Origin: Tidjanibacter sp.
GTDB taxonomy: Bacteria > Bacteroidota > Bacteroidia > Bacteroidales > Rikenellaceae
NCBI GenBank assembly: GCA_017547065.1
Contig: JAFYRC010000162.1
Coordinates: 1 to 7,920 of the forward strand
DNA: 7,920 nucleotides
Reading direction: 5' to 3'
The position numbers were made by a program, and so were the translations under genes. The notes beneath the pieces are model-generated. The model was not told the origin of the DNA. It saw only the letters and a program-made list of their open reading frames with translations, and did not search any database. Each line of letters starts with the position of its first letter. Position 1 is the stretch's first letter. Below are positions 7,096 through 7,920 of the stretch, piece after piece.

Positions 7096-7100
7096 ATTTG
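7066..7100 (+). promoter_or_regulatory. Possible Bacteroidota-type promoter before the small ORF and fimbrillin gene
   Basis: TAAATTTG at 7093-7100 fits the Bacteroidota -7 consensus TAnnTTTG and overlaps the stop codon of the lyase-like gene. A poor match to the -33 element (TTTAC at 7066-7070) lies upstream with spacing about 23, slightly longer than usual. If used, transcription would begin near 7105-7110, about 30 bases before the small ORF, and would separate the fimbrillin unit from the alginate operon. A single short match can occur by chance. Confidence 0.35.
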
Positions 7101-7135
7101 TATTATTGAAAATCAACTAGAATCAAACAAAAACA

Positions 7136-7273
7136 ATGAAAACCAACAAATTCTACATTGCACCCGAGTTGGAGCAGTCTGAGGTTGTAGTTGAGCAGGG
7201 TATCGCCTTGTCGGACCCCACTCAGTTCGACCTTGTGATTGACGGCTTTGGCGAGGAGCAGAGTTGGGACTAA
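7136..7273 (+). CDS. 45-residue small protein of unknown function upstream of fimbrillin
   Basis: An ATG in an A-rich leader (AAAAACAATGAAAAC) opens a 45-codon frame ending at TAA 7271-7273. The protein starts MKTNKFYIAPELEQSE, continues VVVEQGIALSD, and ends in an acidic tail with GFGEEQSWD. It has no signal peptide, Cys or membrane segment, and its net charge is strongly negative. I recognise the general form: Bacteroidales genomes often carry very short ORFs of the pattern K-Y-x-x-PE-(I/L/M)-E, then EGxAxS, then an acidic, Trp-containing C-terminus. I know of no assigned function. Codon use matches its neighbours and the leader resembles those of the cupin and fimbrillin genes, which argues for a real gene. 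It ends 24 bases before the fimbrillin start, so the two are probably translated from one transcript. Confidence 0.7.
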   Translation: MKTNKFYIAPELEQSEVVVEQGIALSDPTQFDLVIDGFGEEQSWD

Positions 7274-7297
7274 TCATTAAAGCAACGCACAAAGACA

Positions 7298-7920
7298 ATG
7301 AAAAAGTTATTCTATGTTTTGAGCATGGCTGTTGCTGCGATGACTATTTCCGCTTGCAACAACCTCATTGAGGAGGAGGGCCCCGCATTCGGCGCAGGCT
7401 CCGATAACAAGATTGTATTCACCGCTTCCACCGCGACTGACGAAGAGGGCCGTACCGCACTCGATCTTTCGGATGGCCAAACGGTTGTGTGGAATGGCAC
7501 CGAGAAGTTCGGTCTGTTCTATACCTACAAAATAAGTGGTGGTAGCGACACAAAGTTTGAGGTCAACAAACCTTACACGAGTGAGGCTACTGGCTCCGAC
7601 AAAGCAACTTTCACCGGCGAGGCCGAATGGTACACTGGCGAGGGTGCAGCTGATGAATCCACAGCCCACAAAATTTATGTCTACTATCCCTACAACGCAG
7701 CCAACACCTCGGGTGCATCGTCGGTGGTTGGTACACTGCCCACCGAGCAGGAGTATGATGCAGCTGCTTCGTCGTGGGATATGTCGAAGTATGACTTTGT
7801 CTACAATCACAACACCGATGTTACATATGGTGGCCCCGTGGAGATTGGTACCTTGAAACACTTGTTTGCCGTGTTGAGGCTCGGTATTACCAACAACACC
7901 GGTGAGGACGTTGAGATTAA
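7298..7920 (+). CDS. Fimbrillin-like lipoprotein (FimA/Mfa1 superfamily), 3' end beyond window
   Basis: The frame is open from the ATG at 7298 to the window edge (207 codons). Residues 1-20 (MKKLFYVLSMAVAAMTISAC) form a lipoprotein signal with Cys20 as the acylated residue, followed by NNLIEEE. The mature part follows the fimbrillin pattern: an early strand KIVFTAS, then GRTAL, then VVWNGTEKFGLFY, then KIYVYYPYN, then TLPTEQEYD, and IGTLKHLFAVLRLGITNNTGE near the end. Such proteins are exported as lipoproteins, trimmed by a gingipain-like protease in studied cases, and polymerise by strand exchange into type V pili. Others act as anchors or tips, or as uncharacterised surface lipoproteins. 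Which role applies here cannot be told without the C-terminus. The start follows an A-rich leader (AAAGACAATG). It has no obvious link to alginate breakdown apart from adjacency. Confidence 0.85.
   Translation, partial: MKKLFYVLSMAVAAMTISACNNLIEEEGPAFGAGSDNKIVFTASTATDEEGRTALDLSDGQTVVWNGTEKFGLFYTYKISGGSDTKFEVNKPYTSEATGSDKATFTGEAEWYTGEGAADESTAHKIYVYYPYNAANTSGASSVVGTLPTEQEYDAAASSWDMSKYDFVYNHNTDVTYGGPVEIGTLKHLFAVLRLGITNNTGEDVEI

Noticed and set aside
7307..7861. Minus-strand open frame of 184 codons opposite the fimbrillin gene
   Set aside because: The plus frame has a lipoprotein signal and fimbrillin pattern; the minus frame has no recognisable feature.

Overview
The window looks like genomic DNA of a gut- or marine-type Bacteroidota, most likely order Bacteroidales. 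Three observations support this: the leaders before start codons are A-rich and lack a Shine-Dalgarno sequence; a fimbrillin-type lipoprotein preceded by a tiny conserved-looking ORF sits at the right end; and the gene set is that of an alginate utilisation cluster as organised in this phylum. A closer placement (for example an Alistipes-like Rikenellaceae) is only an impression.

Layout. Positions 4-198 (minus strand) encode the C-terminal helical domain of LpxA, a lipid A biosynthesis acyltransferase. Without any gap this runs head-to-head into 184-1176 (plus strand), the C-terminal beta-helix domain of a two-domain PL6 alginate lyase. Both genes lack their 5' parts at the same point, so positions about 181-199 are a junction: either an assembly chimera or a real rearrangement at a microhomology. 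From there to 7095 all genes lie on the plus strand and are closely spaced: a PL17 oligo-alginate lyase (1207-3399), a KdgF-type cupin (3455-3799), an MFS hexuronate-type transporter (3821-5278), an SDR reductase (5346-6098) and a lipoprotein with a jelly-roll polysaccharide-lyase-like domain (6103-7095). After a possible promoter come a 45-residue ORF (7136-7273) and the first 207 codons of a fimbrillin-like lipoprotein (7298 to the window end).

How the genes work together (inference from families and order). The jelly-roll lipoprotein, and an intact PL6 if one exists elsewhere, would cut alginate at the surface or in the periplasm. The exported PL17 enzyme would release unsaturated monouronates from the oligomers. 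The MFS protein would carry the monomers across the inner membrane. KdgF would catalyse conversion of the cyclic unsaturated uronate to the linear keto sugar DEH, and the SDR would reduce DEH to 2-keto-3-deoxygluconate (KDG). KDG kinase, KDPG aldolase, a SusC/SusD pair and a regulator are not in the window. The small ORF plus fimbrillin pair is probably a separate surface-adhesin unit.

No RNA gene, CRISPR array, insertion sequence or convincing hairpin terminator was seen. No stretch over 300 bases is without a gene. The most interesting items are the lpxA/PL6 junction, the unassigned jelly-roll lipoprotein and the 45-residue ORF.
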